Shown one piece after another: positions 37,346 to 47,232 of a stretch of 64,000 nt of DNA. The translations under genes were made by a program, and so were the position numbers. Origin of the DNA: Flammula alnicola. Its lineage: Eukaryota > Basidiomycota > Agaricomycetes > Agaricales > Strophariaceae. The notes beneath the pieces are model-generated. The model saw only the letters and a list, made by a program, of their open reading frames with translations, had not been told where the DNA came from and did not search any database. The stretch spans positions 124,001 to 188,000 of the forward strand of contig JADNRV010000026.1 of assembly GCA_015499995.1 (NCBI GenBank). Reading direction: 5' to 3'. Every line of letters begins with the position of its first letter. The first letter of the stretch is position 1.

Positions 37346-38542
37346 TTATCGGCCAAATATTGTACCACTGAATATACCTATCACAAATGCACCAGCACCT
37401 ACAGCCGCGATCTCTAGTTGCCGTTGAGAAGGCTTCCATGACTGGATGGAAACTTCGGGTAAAGGTTCTAGGACTTCCTCTTCCTCTCTGGGTTCGGGTA
37501 TGGCCTCCACCTTTCTCGAAACCTCCTCCTTCAGAGCCTCGAGTAGCAATCCTTGCCGAGCAATGTGTTGAGTGATTGACTGCATACTGGCATCCAACCT
37601 CGCCTGGTTCTCCTCACTCAGTTCTTCTATCTTCCGCTCAAACGTCTGTGCCAGGCGTTTCCGTTTCCAAGGCTCAACGATCACGATTGCTATGATGAAA
37701 ACCAGCATGTTCAGGCCAAGGGCCGCGAGTGAACCATACGTTGAAGCGCTGCGTATTTTGTCCGACCACACTTGCTCCTCGTGGTAACGAGCAAGGATCG
37801 ACCTCATCAATTGGCTGAACTCTCGCTCTACAGCAGCTTCGGTTTCGTCGACGGCCGCCTTCGCGCGCGTTTCTTCCTGTTCGTACAGGTGGTCCTGCCT
37901 TACAAGCGTCGTGAATCGGCCAACGTCGCTGTCCGTCCAGATCGATTTTCGTTGCAATAGCTCGTTCACTTCGCGTTGCGAATTTGATCTCTGGATGACG
38001 GCTTCCTCGAAAGCAGCCTTTGCTTTCCGAGCAGCCTGACGCGTTACATTTATTCGTTCCTCTATATTTTGTTTAGCAGAATGCCACACTAAAATCATAA
38101 GGTAGTATACACCTTGTTCAACAACACCACGCTTCAGCGCTTCAATCTCCTCGTAGCCTGTTACTCGGTTGAGGTGTGTACCAAGTTGAGAAAAGGTCGT
38201 TTTTGTAGTCGCCGTAAAGTCATCCGCTTTATTTCGGAGGGCGATAGACGCCTGTTCTGTCCAACCACGTATGCGTTGTTTGACGAGGTCTAAATCGTAA
38301 GGACCGAGAGGTTCACGAGTGTCAGAGGCATGAAGCTTTGTATGAGGTGGTGTGTCGGATTCGGTCGGAAGAGGAACGTGCGTCCGGGTCTCCTCCGGGA
38401 TACTTTGGGGAGTGGGTTGTGGATTTGAGAATTCTTCCTTGTCGCGCAGGTCAACTGTTTCCGGTCGTTTGATGTTCCATGTTGAAGAGGATGTCGAGAG
38501 TTGGCGCAGCAATGAAGGCCTCAACAGAGGTCTCCTCAGCAT
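37346..38542 (-). CDS. SHE9: She9/Mdm33, mitochondrial inner-membrane fission/morphology protein
   Basis: Inner-membrane protein that controls mitochondrial shape. The start MLRRPLLRPSLLRQLSTSSS is a clear mitochondrial presequence. Then LDLVKQRIRGWTEQASIALR, VTGYEEIEALKRGVVEQ joined across a 51-nt intron (about 38112-38062) to EERINVTRQAARKAK, a long coiled coil with LVRQDHLYEQEETRAKAAVD, a conserved MRSILARYHEEQVWSDKIRS, transmembrane segment LGLNMLVFIIAIVIVEPW, a second coiled coil and a C-terminal membrane segment AVGAGAFVIGIFSGTIFG. The family layout (two coiled coils, two TMs) matches. Its first ~100 codons and promoter recur as a fragment at 41.1-41.7 kb. Confidence 0.92.
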   Translation of the reverse strand: MLRRPLLRPSLLRQLSTSSSTWNIKRPETVDLRDKEEFSNPQPTPQSIPEETRTHVPLPTESDTPPHTKLHASDTREPLGPYDLDLVKQRIRGWTEQASIALRNKADDFTATTKTTFSQLGTHLNRVTGYEEIEALKRGVVEQGVYYLMILVWHSAKQNIEERINVTRQAARKAKAAFEEAVIQRSNSQREVNELLQRKSIWTDSDVGRFTTLVRQDHLYEQEETRAKAAVDETEAAVEREFSQLMRSILARYHEEQVWSDKIRSASTYGSLAALGLNMLVFIIAIVIVEPWKRKRLAQTFERKIEELSEENQARLDASMQSITQHIARQGLLLEALKEEVSRKVEAIPEPREEEEVLEPLPEVSIQSWKPSQRQLEIAAVGAGAFVIGIFSGTIFGR

Positions 38543-39413
38543 AGGAAATAATGAATCTATTGATTACCGAAGTAAGCCAGACGACCTCAGCCTGCGGCAT
38601 CGTCGGCATACACGTGATACATTTCACAGTATGCGCTCCTGTGTCGCCTCTTGTCCCAAACCACACACGACCGCGCATTAGTATCCCCCAACACCCTTGG
38701 TCGGGGCCTTCACTCATTTTCTTGAACGCGAAATGAATGTCATCTAGTGTGCTTTGCGACTAGAAGCCAAATAGAAAATTCAGAACCGATATTGCAAGTT
38801 CGCTGATTCTTTTCGGATGCGTATCCAACATTCCACACTTAGATTGCTACTCGAGTTGCCTTGCGCCGCATCTTGTCCAAGCCTAACCACTAGTGCATTA
38901 CCTCACCTCACAAATGGTTTCTGAGTTTTCATTTGCGAGTATGTTGAGGAGAGCGACAAGAAAAACGAGCACAACGACTGACGGTAAGCATGCTGTTTTG
39001 TCGGAAATTCCGTTGATGTACTGAAATAATGTTCTTTCAGGAATCTTATCATAATTGTGCTCAAAGACGATCTGTCAACGCGGCAGCTTAAACCTTGCAA
39101 CGTCGGCTGACGATTCCGGTCGGTCGTCGCGCTCACGAGCGAGCGCTAATCTAATAATGGAAGTAACATCTAGCGCGGATGTCGAGCAAGGTCGAATCTT
39201 GCATTTAAAATTAGAACAAGCACTGGCAGCCCTAATTTCAGGTTCTAGTCAGCAATAACCGTCACAAGCTTCAAGGACCAGCTTGAGGACAATCCATTCC
39301 AGACACCCTTCAAAAAAGGTGTAGTGCGTTGGGGCAAGCTTAAAAGGTGGAGTGCTTTGCTTGAAATCCTCAGAGCAGAAAGTTAAAACAAGCCCTTTAC
39401 TAGCTCTACCAAT
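38543..39413. other. Intergenic region shared with the duplicated block
   Basis: 871 bp between the divergent SHE9 and secreted-protein copy A genes. Its left part matches 41.4-41.7 kb and its right part (from about 38860) matches 45.0-45.7 kb; for example CGCCGCATCTTGTCCAAGCC near 38865 recurs near 45060 with one change. No gene seen. Confidence 0.6.
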
Positions 39414-40611
39414 ATGTTCAAGTCTTTCAAAGGTAAGAGACATTGATACATGCACTGTGTCTACATCGAGCTGACGCTGATACGTTACACCAGTTTTATT
39501 AGGTCTTCTCGTTGCTACCAACATCGCCAGCCTTGCCGTTGCGCTCGATTTCACAGGAGCCAATTGGATCTGGACAGCCGGTCGGTCTGCAACTGGCACC
39601 TATCCTATCGGTAACGCGACTTTCCGACGGGATTATTATCCCCCAGCTGGCAAAACACCTCTCTCGGCCAACATCCTCATCGTCACTGACGATTCGTACA
39701 CCTTGTATGTCAACAGCGATAGGATTGGATCAGCAGCTACCTATACCGCGGCACAACGCTACTGCGTCCGCCTTGTACCAGACTGCAATGTCTTCGCTGT
39801 CAACGCAGCCAACAACCTCGGCGGTCCCGCTGGACTTCTCGCAGCTATCCAGATCAGATACACGGATGGCTTCACGGAGACCGTCGTCACCAACGGAGAA
39901 TGGCACGGAATCACTGGTGTACCAGCCGGCTTCGAGCAGGTGGCTTTCAACGACAGCGCATGGCCTGCTGCATTCGTTGAGGGACCATTCCCGACTACCG
40001 CCCCTTGGCTCGGCGCAGTTACCATCCCACCTCCCACGCAAAGCCCAGGTCCTTCTCTCAAGGAGGCCAGTTGGATCTGGACCAACGAAGTCAATTCGGC
40101 TGGGGCTGCACCCGTTGGTGCTCGTGCATTTCGCAAGACGGTGACCATCGGAGGAGGTCAGCTCGTAGACTCCCTGGTCATCGATATCATTGCCGACGAC
40201 GAGTACACCCTTTACGTCAACGGGTTGGTTGTTGGTTCCGGCGAAAGTTATACAACCGCACAACGCTACGAAGTCAACTTCCGTCCCACTTCCACCGTCG
40301 TCATCGCCGTCTACGCTGTAAACGGAGGCGGGCCCGCCGGACTCCTCGCAGCAGCGGAGGTTCAGGGCTGTGACTGTGGTTGCGGCTCGGATGCCTTCGT
40401 CATTACAGACGGAAGCTGGAAGTACAGCACTGGAGTTCCCTCTGGGTTCCAGAGCCCTGGGTTCGACGATTCCGCCTGGCCTACGGCTGTCGTCGAAGGT
40501 CCATATGGAAGGCAACCTTGGGGAAATATTGCTACGCCCACTAGCAACTCTCCCCAGTCCCCGGTACTCTCAGGTGCCCCATCTGCTTCTCCTGCCAGCG
40601 ATGTCAATTAA
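39414..40611 (+). CDS. Secreted tandem beta-sandwich (galactose-binding-like) protein, copy A
   Basis: A 19-nt first exon (39414-39432) and one long exon (39494-40611) encode about 378 residues. The N-terminus MFKSFKVLLGLLVATNIASL followed by AVALDF is a signal peptide with a cleavage site near ALA/ALD. Two homologous domains follow. Domain 1: ANWIWTAGRSATGTYPIG, DDSYTLYVNSDRIG, NVFAVNAANNLGGPAGLLAA, FNDSAWPAAFVEG. Domain 2: ASWIWTNEV, DDEYTLYVNGLVVGSG, AVYAVNGGGPAGLLAAAEVQ, FDDSAWPTAVVEG. This pattern (W-W start, D-YTLYVNG, GPAGLLA, F-D-SAWP) is that of secreted jelly-roll carbohydrate-binding-like domains found on glycosidases, here without a catalytic domain. Domain 2 adds CDCGCGSD. The C-terminal tail is S/P-rich with no membrane segment. 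Ligand unknown. See copy B at 45689. Confidence 0.82.
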
Positions 40612-40937
40612 GTAAATGGTGCAACTCGAGGTATACTTTACCTTGCTACAGAAAGTGTTTGTAAAATGTTCATAGTTTTTCCGAATTTCTTTCGACAGGC
40701 AGAATTAGTTACATGATGTAGTGTCTTTCAAATAAAAGAAATTTCGGAACGTACCAAGAAAGCACTGCAAGTTTCAGAAGACAAAATTCCGTTATAATTC
40801 GACCTAGAAATATAATGAATGTATGTACCGGAATTGTTGGAGCACGATAGTGCCCGACAACGCCTAGGACCCAAGACAAGGTCACACTTAATTACGGAGG
40901 GAAATCATTGCTAGTCATAACTCTAGGTCTAACGAAT
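40612..40937 (+). other. 3' flank of copy A, shared with copy B
   Basis: Diverged counterpart of 46890-47232. The words TATAATGAATGTATGTACCG and GGAATTGTTGGAGCACGA occur in both copies. Confidence 0.6.
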
Positions 40938-41083
40938 TTAACTCCAAACATATTCGCCGCAGATGTAGACTTAGCCCTCACCATTAATAATGACATCCAC
41001 GACGTGCTCCCTGTCCTCCCAAAGCAGATCCTGCAAGTAGATCTTGCTGCCGTCTGGCTTGTAGTTCTGGCGAGAGAAGGCGC
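40938..41083 (-). pseudogene. Truncated 3' fragment of the cytochrome P450 reductase gene
   Basis: Minus-strand remnant of the CPR C-terminus. The terminal TGG AGT TAA (DVWS end) is kept at 40938, then about 130 bp found in the intact gene (47246-47380) are missing, and the sequence resumes in the NADPH-domain exon (counterpart of 47381-47510), breaking off after the equivalent of the FSRQNYKPDGSKIYVQDLIW region. Direct comparison with the intact copy shows many substitutions. Non-functional. Confidence 0.8.
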
Positions 41084-41098
41084 CTGAGTGCGGTTACA

Positions 41099-41420
41099 AC
41101 TTGGGTCGTTTTTGTAGTCGCCGTGAAGTCATCCGCCTCATTTCAGAGGGCAATAGTCGCCTGTTCTGTCCAACCACGGATACGCTGTTTGACAAGCTCT
41201 AAGTCGTAGGGCCCTAGGGAGCGAGAGGTCCACGAGTGTCGGAGCATGAAGTTATATGTCGGAAGAGGAGAGTCTCCTCCACTGCTTTGGGGAGTAGGTT
41301 TTGAATTCGAGAGTTCTGCCTTATCTCGCAGATCAACTGTTACAGACTGCTTGATGTTCCATGTTGAAGAGGATGGGGAGAGTTGGCACAGCAATAAAGA
41401 GGTCTAAGCTGGTCTAAGGT
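41099..41420 (-). pseudogene. Truncated 5' fragment of SHE9
   Basis: The minus strand encodes SSSTWNIKQSVTVDLRDKAE and LVKQRIRGWTEQATIALRNE, then TATTKTT, matching the first ~110 codons of the intact SHE9 at 38.2-38.5 kb. The presequence codons are partly deleted and several internal deletions are present. It breaks off abruptly at about 41099, next to 15-18 bp of unmatched sequence and the CPR fragment: the duplication junction. Confidence 0.82.
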
Positions 41421-41781
41421 CTTCAGCGTTACGGTCGGCATTGACAGCATGCACGTGATATACTGTATTCAACAACGGTTTGCTCTGCGACACTCCGTGA
41501 CACGCAGTCGCCTGTCCTTTCTCGTCCCAAACCGCTTGAAGTCCAAGAACGCGCATTGCTATCCCTCAACGCCCTAATTGAACGCTAAATGTATACAATC
41601 TAATATACTAAGAGCCAAACGGCGACTTCAGAACCGATACTGCTTGTTCGCTGATTCAGAATCAGGATCCAGATCTCGCCGATGTCGCTGACTCAGCCCG
41701 TTTGACCAGCATCTGGCGCGCTTATGACGGACATCGTGGTTCCCTCGTTTTCTACTTTTACCATCGCATGCTGGGTTCCTA
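41421..41781. other. Remnant of the SHE9 promoter, duplicate of 38.55-38.85 kb
   Basis: Matches the intact SHE9 upstream region with divergence, for example TTCAGAACCGATACTG near 41630 versus TTCAGAACCGATATTG near 38780. The match fades near 41700, just before the MBOAT gene. Confidence 0.6.
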
Positions 41782-43222
41782 ATGACCTCTCTGTGGGAAG
41801 AGTACGTTTCTATCAATTTTCTTCTACATGCTGAACTGACAATACCAGGTTTAAGTTTGCTGCTTTCCAGGCCTTCCGAACAATTGTTCCCGACCAGCAG
41901 CACAGGATACCAATATCATGGAATAATGGAATTTACCCAATTATTTGCTATGCGCCCTTTGTATTCTTAGCATATCTTACTCGTCGACCGGACACGTATC
42001 TGATACGTCTGCTTTTGCTGCCAAGTGTCATTACTTTGATACTGGTGGCGGCATATCGCTTCACGTGGGCAACACCAGAGCTTAACGTCTACAATTGGGG
42101 TCAATGTGAGCATCATCATTTACTATGAATATGCTTATGTCTAATTGGGGTCAAGGTTGCTGGGCCGCAGTTGCAATTTCGAAGTCTCTCGAATTTGCCT
42201 TTACAAAGGAAGGCATGCTCAAAATTGGCGAGAGCCGTCCAGGAGTGAGGAAAGGCAAGGACAAGAGCACCCAAAAAGGTAGTGCCAATGGTTACGCAGA
42301 GGAACAATCCCAGGGGAATCCATATATCGCTCCATGGCTCTACGACGCTGTGGAAGTGATCCACACAATGCGTGGGTTGAAATGGAAATTTGGACAGGGC
42401 ATCTACATTCCGAAAAAGACCCGGCCTCTAAAGCGCTCTGCGTTCCTCCAGGCCACACTGGTCTCATTCATTAAAAACTTCCTCCTTCTCGACTTCCTGG
42501 AATCCCTACTCAAGCTTTTCCCCGGCGTGGGCACACCCATGGGCGGGACGATGTTCTATCCCAACCTAACGATACCCACGCGATACCTAGTCTCCACTTT
42601 CATTAACTTCCTCACCGGGTCCGCCATCCTCTTCGGGTTCGGCATGGTGTACGACCTCATCACCCTGCTTTCCGTCTCCCTCTTACACAGTTCGCCCCTC
42701 TCCTGGCCGCCTGTCGTTGATGACCCGTGGCGCTCAGATTCGATGCACAAGTTCTGGGCTAAGGACTGGCACCAGCTCCTCCGGCAGACGTTCCTCGTAT
42801 TTGGCGGATACCCAGGTAAGTGGCTGGCCGGAGACGTGGGGATGGTGTTTGGCACGTTCATCGCGTCGGGCTTGTTCCATGAGTGTGCGATGTATTCGAT
42901 GGGCCGCGGATTTGATCATAGCGCGACCGTATTTTTCGCAGCGCAGGGCCCAGTGCTGTTCCTCGAGCGCAAGTGGCGAAGAGTCACTGGCAGAAGAGTG
43001 GGCGGCACGGTGGGCCGGTTGTGGGTTTACTTCATCATGCTCATTTGCGCTCAACCCATGGGTGAGTTCAGTCTTGTTATTTTCTTCAATGATGCTAACT
43101 GTTGTGTAGTAAACGCATGGCACCGTCGAGGTCTTGGTGGAGGAATGGTTATACCGCCTGTTCTCAGTCCAACAAGATTAATACTCCTCCCGCTCGCAAG
43201 AAAATTATTGCAATGCAACTAA
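41782..43222 (+). CDS. Wax-synthase-like membrane-bound O-acyltransferase
   Basis: Polytopic acyltransferase of the wax-synthase/MBOAT type, expected to esterify an alcohol or sterol-like acceptor in the ER. Exons 41782-41801, 41849-42105, 42156-43061 and 43110-43222 join in frame. Seen: MTSLWEEFKFAAFQAFRTIV, YLIRLLLLPSVITLILVAAY, a central MRGLKWKFGQGIYIPKKTRP, TRYLVSTFINFLTGSAILFG, SMHKFWAKDWHQLLRQTF (the family's W-x-x-x-W-H motif) and FGTFIASGLFHECAMYSMGR with the putative catalytic His in GLFHE. It appears intact although it sits between the two arms of the duplicated block. The natural acceptor is unknown. Confidence 0.82.
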
Positions 43223-43280
43223 TTATATAGGAATATGTATATTATTAATATAGCACCTTAAATCTTACATTCCAACTTGA

Positions 43281-44687
43281 TCACAACGCATCGCCTTCGA
43301 ACCCAGGTGGGAAGAACAAGAACCGCACTGTCTTCATTTTGCCCAATCTTGTCGTTGTTGCACAGCGTGCCAGGGTCAGCATTGCCAAGGGCCTTCCGCC
43401 TGCGGGGCGCGGGTTCCGTTTCGCGCATGGCGAATTTCAATCGGATGAGTTGATTTGCTTTATAAAAGTACTGGAGCTGCTGGGCTGCATAATGTCGATC
43501 CCGTGTGGGTAGATTTGGGGACAGAAAGGAGGAGGTACTAGGTGGGGCGTTGGCGGAAGGATTTTGTGTGTATTGGATGAGCAGGTCGAGGATCGTTTGT
43601 GCGAAATCTGTGCAAGATGGAGTAAAACGATGCTGACCTCTAGAGACATACCTTTTGAGGTCCTCAGGTCTGGTAAGGTATTGACCTTCCCACCCTCGGC
43701 CTGAGTGCGTGTGCAGCATTTTGGCGAGTTCACCACTCGATATTTCTCCATCGCGCTGTGGAAATGGGGTTTGTTCGAACGATAATAGCAAAGCCGTCAC
43801 AAAAATACTGCCTAATGCCATTGTATGCGGGGAATAAGTCGATGGAAGGAGGGTTCGATAGCTACGCAGCACGATGAGTATGGAGGATAATGGGCAGCGT
43901 CAAAATCTCCTCAAGTACGTACCTGTCAATAGCTATCCGCAATGTGAGTTGATGAGTTTCTTGGATGCTGTATGTGATGCATTATGGAGCAGGTGAAGAC
44001 TGCCCGGTATACCTTTGAACTCTTGTCCAAGCTTGATAACATATGGGAAAGGCATCCTTGCCGTAAAGTTGAAGCAGATTGTCTTGAGGATGAGTCGCTC
44101 CACGGCCAAGAGACGTTGTCTGTCGTTTTTGACCAACTACTCTGGAATTTAGTCTCTCCTATTGAGCGTCGAAAAAAAAGGCAGGATCTTACAGCTGGGT
44201 CCATCGTGTCAAGGTCCACTTCTCCTCCTGGGTTTTAGACTTTGCAGCAAACTCGGAAATCGGACAGACTAGGACGCGGCGAGCAGCTCGCGAGATTTCT
44301 TCAGCGTGTTATGTTCCTTCGTCGAGATGTAGAGGGCTGCGAGGGCGACATCCTTTGCGCTGGCATCGTCATAATAAGGACGTGCGACAATATGTGGGAG
44401 GACATAGGTGGTACTGGAAATCTTTCCGTGGAAAGAACTGGTGAAAGCGATGGTATGGAGCTTGGGCTGCGGCTATTGTGTGTTGCGCTGTAAAACCAAA
44501 TGCTTCACTTAGCATCGTACAGGAGGTACCACCCAAAAACAACTCACAATCCAACACGCGTTCCAATCGTCTCTAGGAATGTGCAAGCGCTCTGCCTCAC
44601 CTTTTCCTCCTGCGTGACCGACTGCTTTCCCCACTGCTTCTCTGAGAGATACTCGATCTCAGCAGGTATAAAGTTCGGGTGGTATAT
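43281..44687 (-). pseudogene. Decayed cyclin gene (Ctk2/cyclin-K/T-like)
   Basis: Reading the minus strand gives recognisable cyclin-box pieces: YHPNFIPAEIEYLSEKQWGK, QACTFLETIGT-type helix, TIAAAQAPYHRFHQFFPRKD, DVALAALYISTKEHNTLKKS, RQRLLAVERLILKTICFNFT, ARMPFPYVIKLGQEFKG, MALGSIFVTALLLSFEQ, YKANQLIRLKFAMRETE. These are in the order of a Ctk2-type cyclin, the partner of a CTD-phosphorylating kinase. The reading is broken: RELLAAS is followed by an in-frame TAG (44269-44271), frame changes follow between there and the LDTMDPA region, and near the end a one-base shift separates NEDSA from the frame giving VRFLFFPPGFEGDAL and a stop at 43281. A long open stretch at 43258-43872 survives but is only a remnant. 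An intact copy probably exists elsewhere. Confidence 0.75.
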
Positions 44688-45688
44688 CTAGACGACGATG
44701 CTGGCATCTAAGGCGTGTGAGCCCTGTTGGACTCTTGTGAGTCGATTTCTGTACCCTGGTGGAGATCGCATGTTCATTCTAATTTCTGCGTGAAACTAAA
44801 AATGGTGCTTTATTCGAGATTTTCCAAATATTTGCGCGTTTTACACAGCGACGGAGGAGATCCAGATTCCACACAGAAGACTCAAGTGTTACACTGAAAT
44901 TGACGGAGGCAGTGAGTCAGGTGGAACTGGTTACTGGTGCCGGTTTGATCACGTGGTTTCTAAACTTCCTTAAATGGACGCGTATACTTACTCCCCATCT
45001 TGTATTCGTCACTGAGAAGACTGGTCACTGCGAGCCGAATTGCTTTTCATCTTTACGGCGCCACATCTTGTCCAAGCCTATGTAACTTCTAGTTTCTTAT
45101 CTCACCTCACTCAATGGTTTCTGGTCTTTCAATGATGACGGGGAGATTCAAAGTCCAAACACACGAGAACCGACCACAACAATTGAGCGCAAGTATGCGG
45201 CTTTGTTGGAGATACCATTGCTACAATAATGGTCGAGCAGGGCTTTTATCAAAATTATGGTCCAAGACCATTCCAGCAACCGGGGAGCGGCGTTTCGAAG
45301 CCTTCCAAGTTGGCGTTCAGGACCGGTGTGTAAGAGATGTTTACCACCTACACCCTACAATGTCAGACGAAGATTGGTATTCTGTTCATGAGCGAGCGTT
45401 AATTTAGTAACGGAAGCAACAACATCTAGCGTGGATGTCAAGAAAGGTAGAATTTTGTTTTTCCTTGAATTAGAGCAAGTACTGACAAACCTTAGCACAA
45501 GACGTTTCATTTTACAACCATTGGTCTGGAGAACCCCTTCTGAATACTAGGTTCTAGCCGAGGATACTTTGCTCTTGACGTCTTTCTGAAATGGCATAGG
45601 CGGTTTGGACAGACTTAAAAGGCGGTTGTCTTTGCGTAAAATCTTCAGAGCAGAAAGTTGAAACAAGCCCTTTACTAGCTCTACCAAC
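44688..45688. other. Intergenic region upstream of secreted-protein copy B
   Basis: From about 45035 it matches the region upstream of copy A (38.86-39.41 kb) with many changes and small indels. The left part (44688-45034) has no recognised content. No intact gene. Confidence 0.55.
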
Positions 45689-46889
45689 ATGTTCAAATCT
45701 TTCAAAGGTAAGAGACATTGATGCGTGCACTGTGTCTACATCGAGCTGACGTTGATATGTTACACCAGTTTTATTAGGTCTTCTCGTTGCTACCAACGTC
45801 GCCAGCCTTGCCGTTGCGCTCGATTTCACAGGAGCCAATTGGATCTGGACAGCCGGTCGGTCTGCAACTGGCACCTATCCTATCGGTAACGCGACTTTCC
45901 GACGGGATTATTATCCCCCAGCTGGCAAAACACCTCTCTCGGCCAACATCCTCATCGTCACTGACGATTCGTACACCTTGTATGTCAACAGCGATAGGAT
46001 TGGATCAGAAGCTACCTATACCGCGGCACAACGCTACTGCGTCCGCCTTGTACCAGACTGCAATGTCTTCGCTGTCAACGCAGCCAACAACCTCGGCGGT
46101 CCCGCTGGACTTCTCGCAGCTATCCAGATCAGATACACGGATGGCTTCACGGAGACCGTCGTCACCAACGGAGAATGGCACGGAATCACTGGTGTACCAG
46201 CCGGCTTCGAGCAGGTGGCTTTCAACGACAGCGCATGGCCTGCTGCATTCGTTGAGGGACCATTCCCGACTACCGCCCCTTGGCTCGGCGCAGTTACCAT
46301 CCCACCTCCCACGCAAAACCCGGGTCCTTCTCTCAAGTCGGCCAGTTGGATCTGGACCAATGAAGTCAATGCGGCTGGGACTGCACCCACTGCTGCTCGC
46401 GCATTCCGCAAGACGGTGACCATCGGAGGAGGTCAGCTCGTCGACTCCCTGGTCATCGATATCATTGCCGACGACGAGTACACCCTTTACGTCAACGGGT
46501 TGGTTGTTGGCTCCGGCACAAGTTACGTGGTTGCACAACGCTACGAAGTCAACTTCCGTCCTACTTCCACCGTCGTCATCGCCGTCTATGCTGTAAACTC
46601 GGGCGGCGGGCCCGCCGGGCTCCTCGCAGCAGCGGAGGTTCAGGGCTGTGACTGTGGTTGCGGCTCGGATGCCTTCGTCATTACAGACGGAAGCTGGAAG
46701 TACAGCACTGGAATTCCCTCTGGGTTCCAGAGCCTTGGGTTCGATGATTCCGCCTGGCCTGCGGCTGTTGTCGAAGGTCCATACGGCAGGCAACCTTGGG
46801 GAAATATTGCTACGCCCACTAGCAACTCTCCCCAGTCCCCAGCACTCCCTGGTGCTCCGTCTGCCTCTCCTGCTAGCGTTGTCAATTAA
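45689..46889 (+). CDS. Secreted tandem beta-sandwich (galactose-binding-like) protein, copy B
   Basis: Paralogue of the gene at 39414 with the same two-exon structure (45689-45707 and 45769-46889) and the same signal peptide, differing by Ile to Val in VATNVASL. Domain 1 is otherwise identical except Ala to Glu in RIGSEAT. Domain 2 differs more: NEVNAAGTAPTAARAF, VGSGTSYVVAQRYE, an extra Ser in AVNSGGGPAG, GIPSGFQSLGF, and the tail PALPGAPSASPASVVN. Most coding differences fall in the second domain and tail, around the putative ligand-side loops. It faces the intact CPR gene tail to tail at 343 bp. Function as for copy A: probably extracellular carbohydrate binding, by inference. Confidence 0.82.
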
Positions 46890-47232
46890 GTAGAAACGGG
46901 GCAATTGGCGAGACAGACGCGTCTTCGGACAAACTGCCTTGCTACTGCGAAAGTGTTCATAACCTCCAAATTTCTTTTCGAGACAGAATTGGCTATGTAC
47001 GTACTGTAGCGTTTTCAAAATAAGAAATTTGGAATGTGTCATCAAAAGATTCTAAGTTTTCGGAAGACAAAACTCCATGGATAATTCGACCTAGGACCTA
47101 GAAATATAATGAATGTATGTACCGGAATTGTTGGAGCACGACAGTGCCCGACAACACCTAAGACCCAAGACAAAGGTCACACTTAATTACGGAGGGAAAT
47201 CATGGCTAGTCATAACTCTAGGTCTAACGAAT
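46890..47232. other. Convergent 3' region between copy B and CPR
   Basis: 343 bp, the diverged counterpart of 40612-40937. It contains the 3' ends of both genes. Confidence 0.55.

Noticed and set aside
39512..40144. 210-residue plus-strand frame with near-identical copy at 45787
   Set aside because: Out of frame with the signal-peptide protein. The high identity between copies reflects the conserved nucleotide tract, not a second gene.
41143..41394. 83-residue frame as a functional short SHE9 paralogue
   Set aside because: It lacks the presequence, both membrane segments and the coiled coils, and ends at the duplication junction.
43258..43872. 204-residue minus-strand frame as an independent gene
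   Set aside because: Its content continues the cyclin fragments upstream, and its own C-terminus is out of frame with the expected ending. It is better read as part of the pseudogene.
46005..47045. 346-residue open frame on the minus strand
   Set aside because: It is antisense to the secreted-protein copy B, and a matching antisense frame exists over copy A (39730-40515). Its composition mirrors the plus-strand codon bias and it has no recognisable motif.
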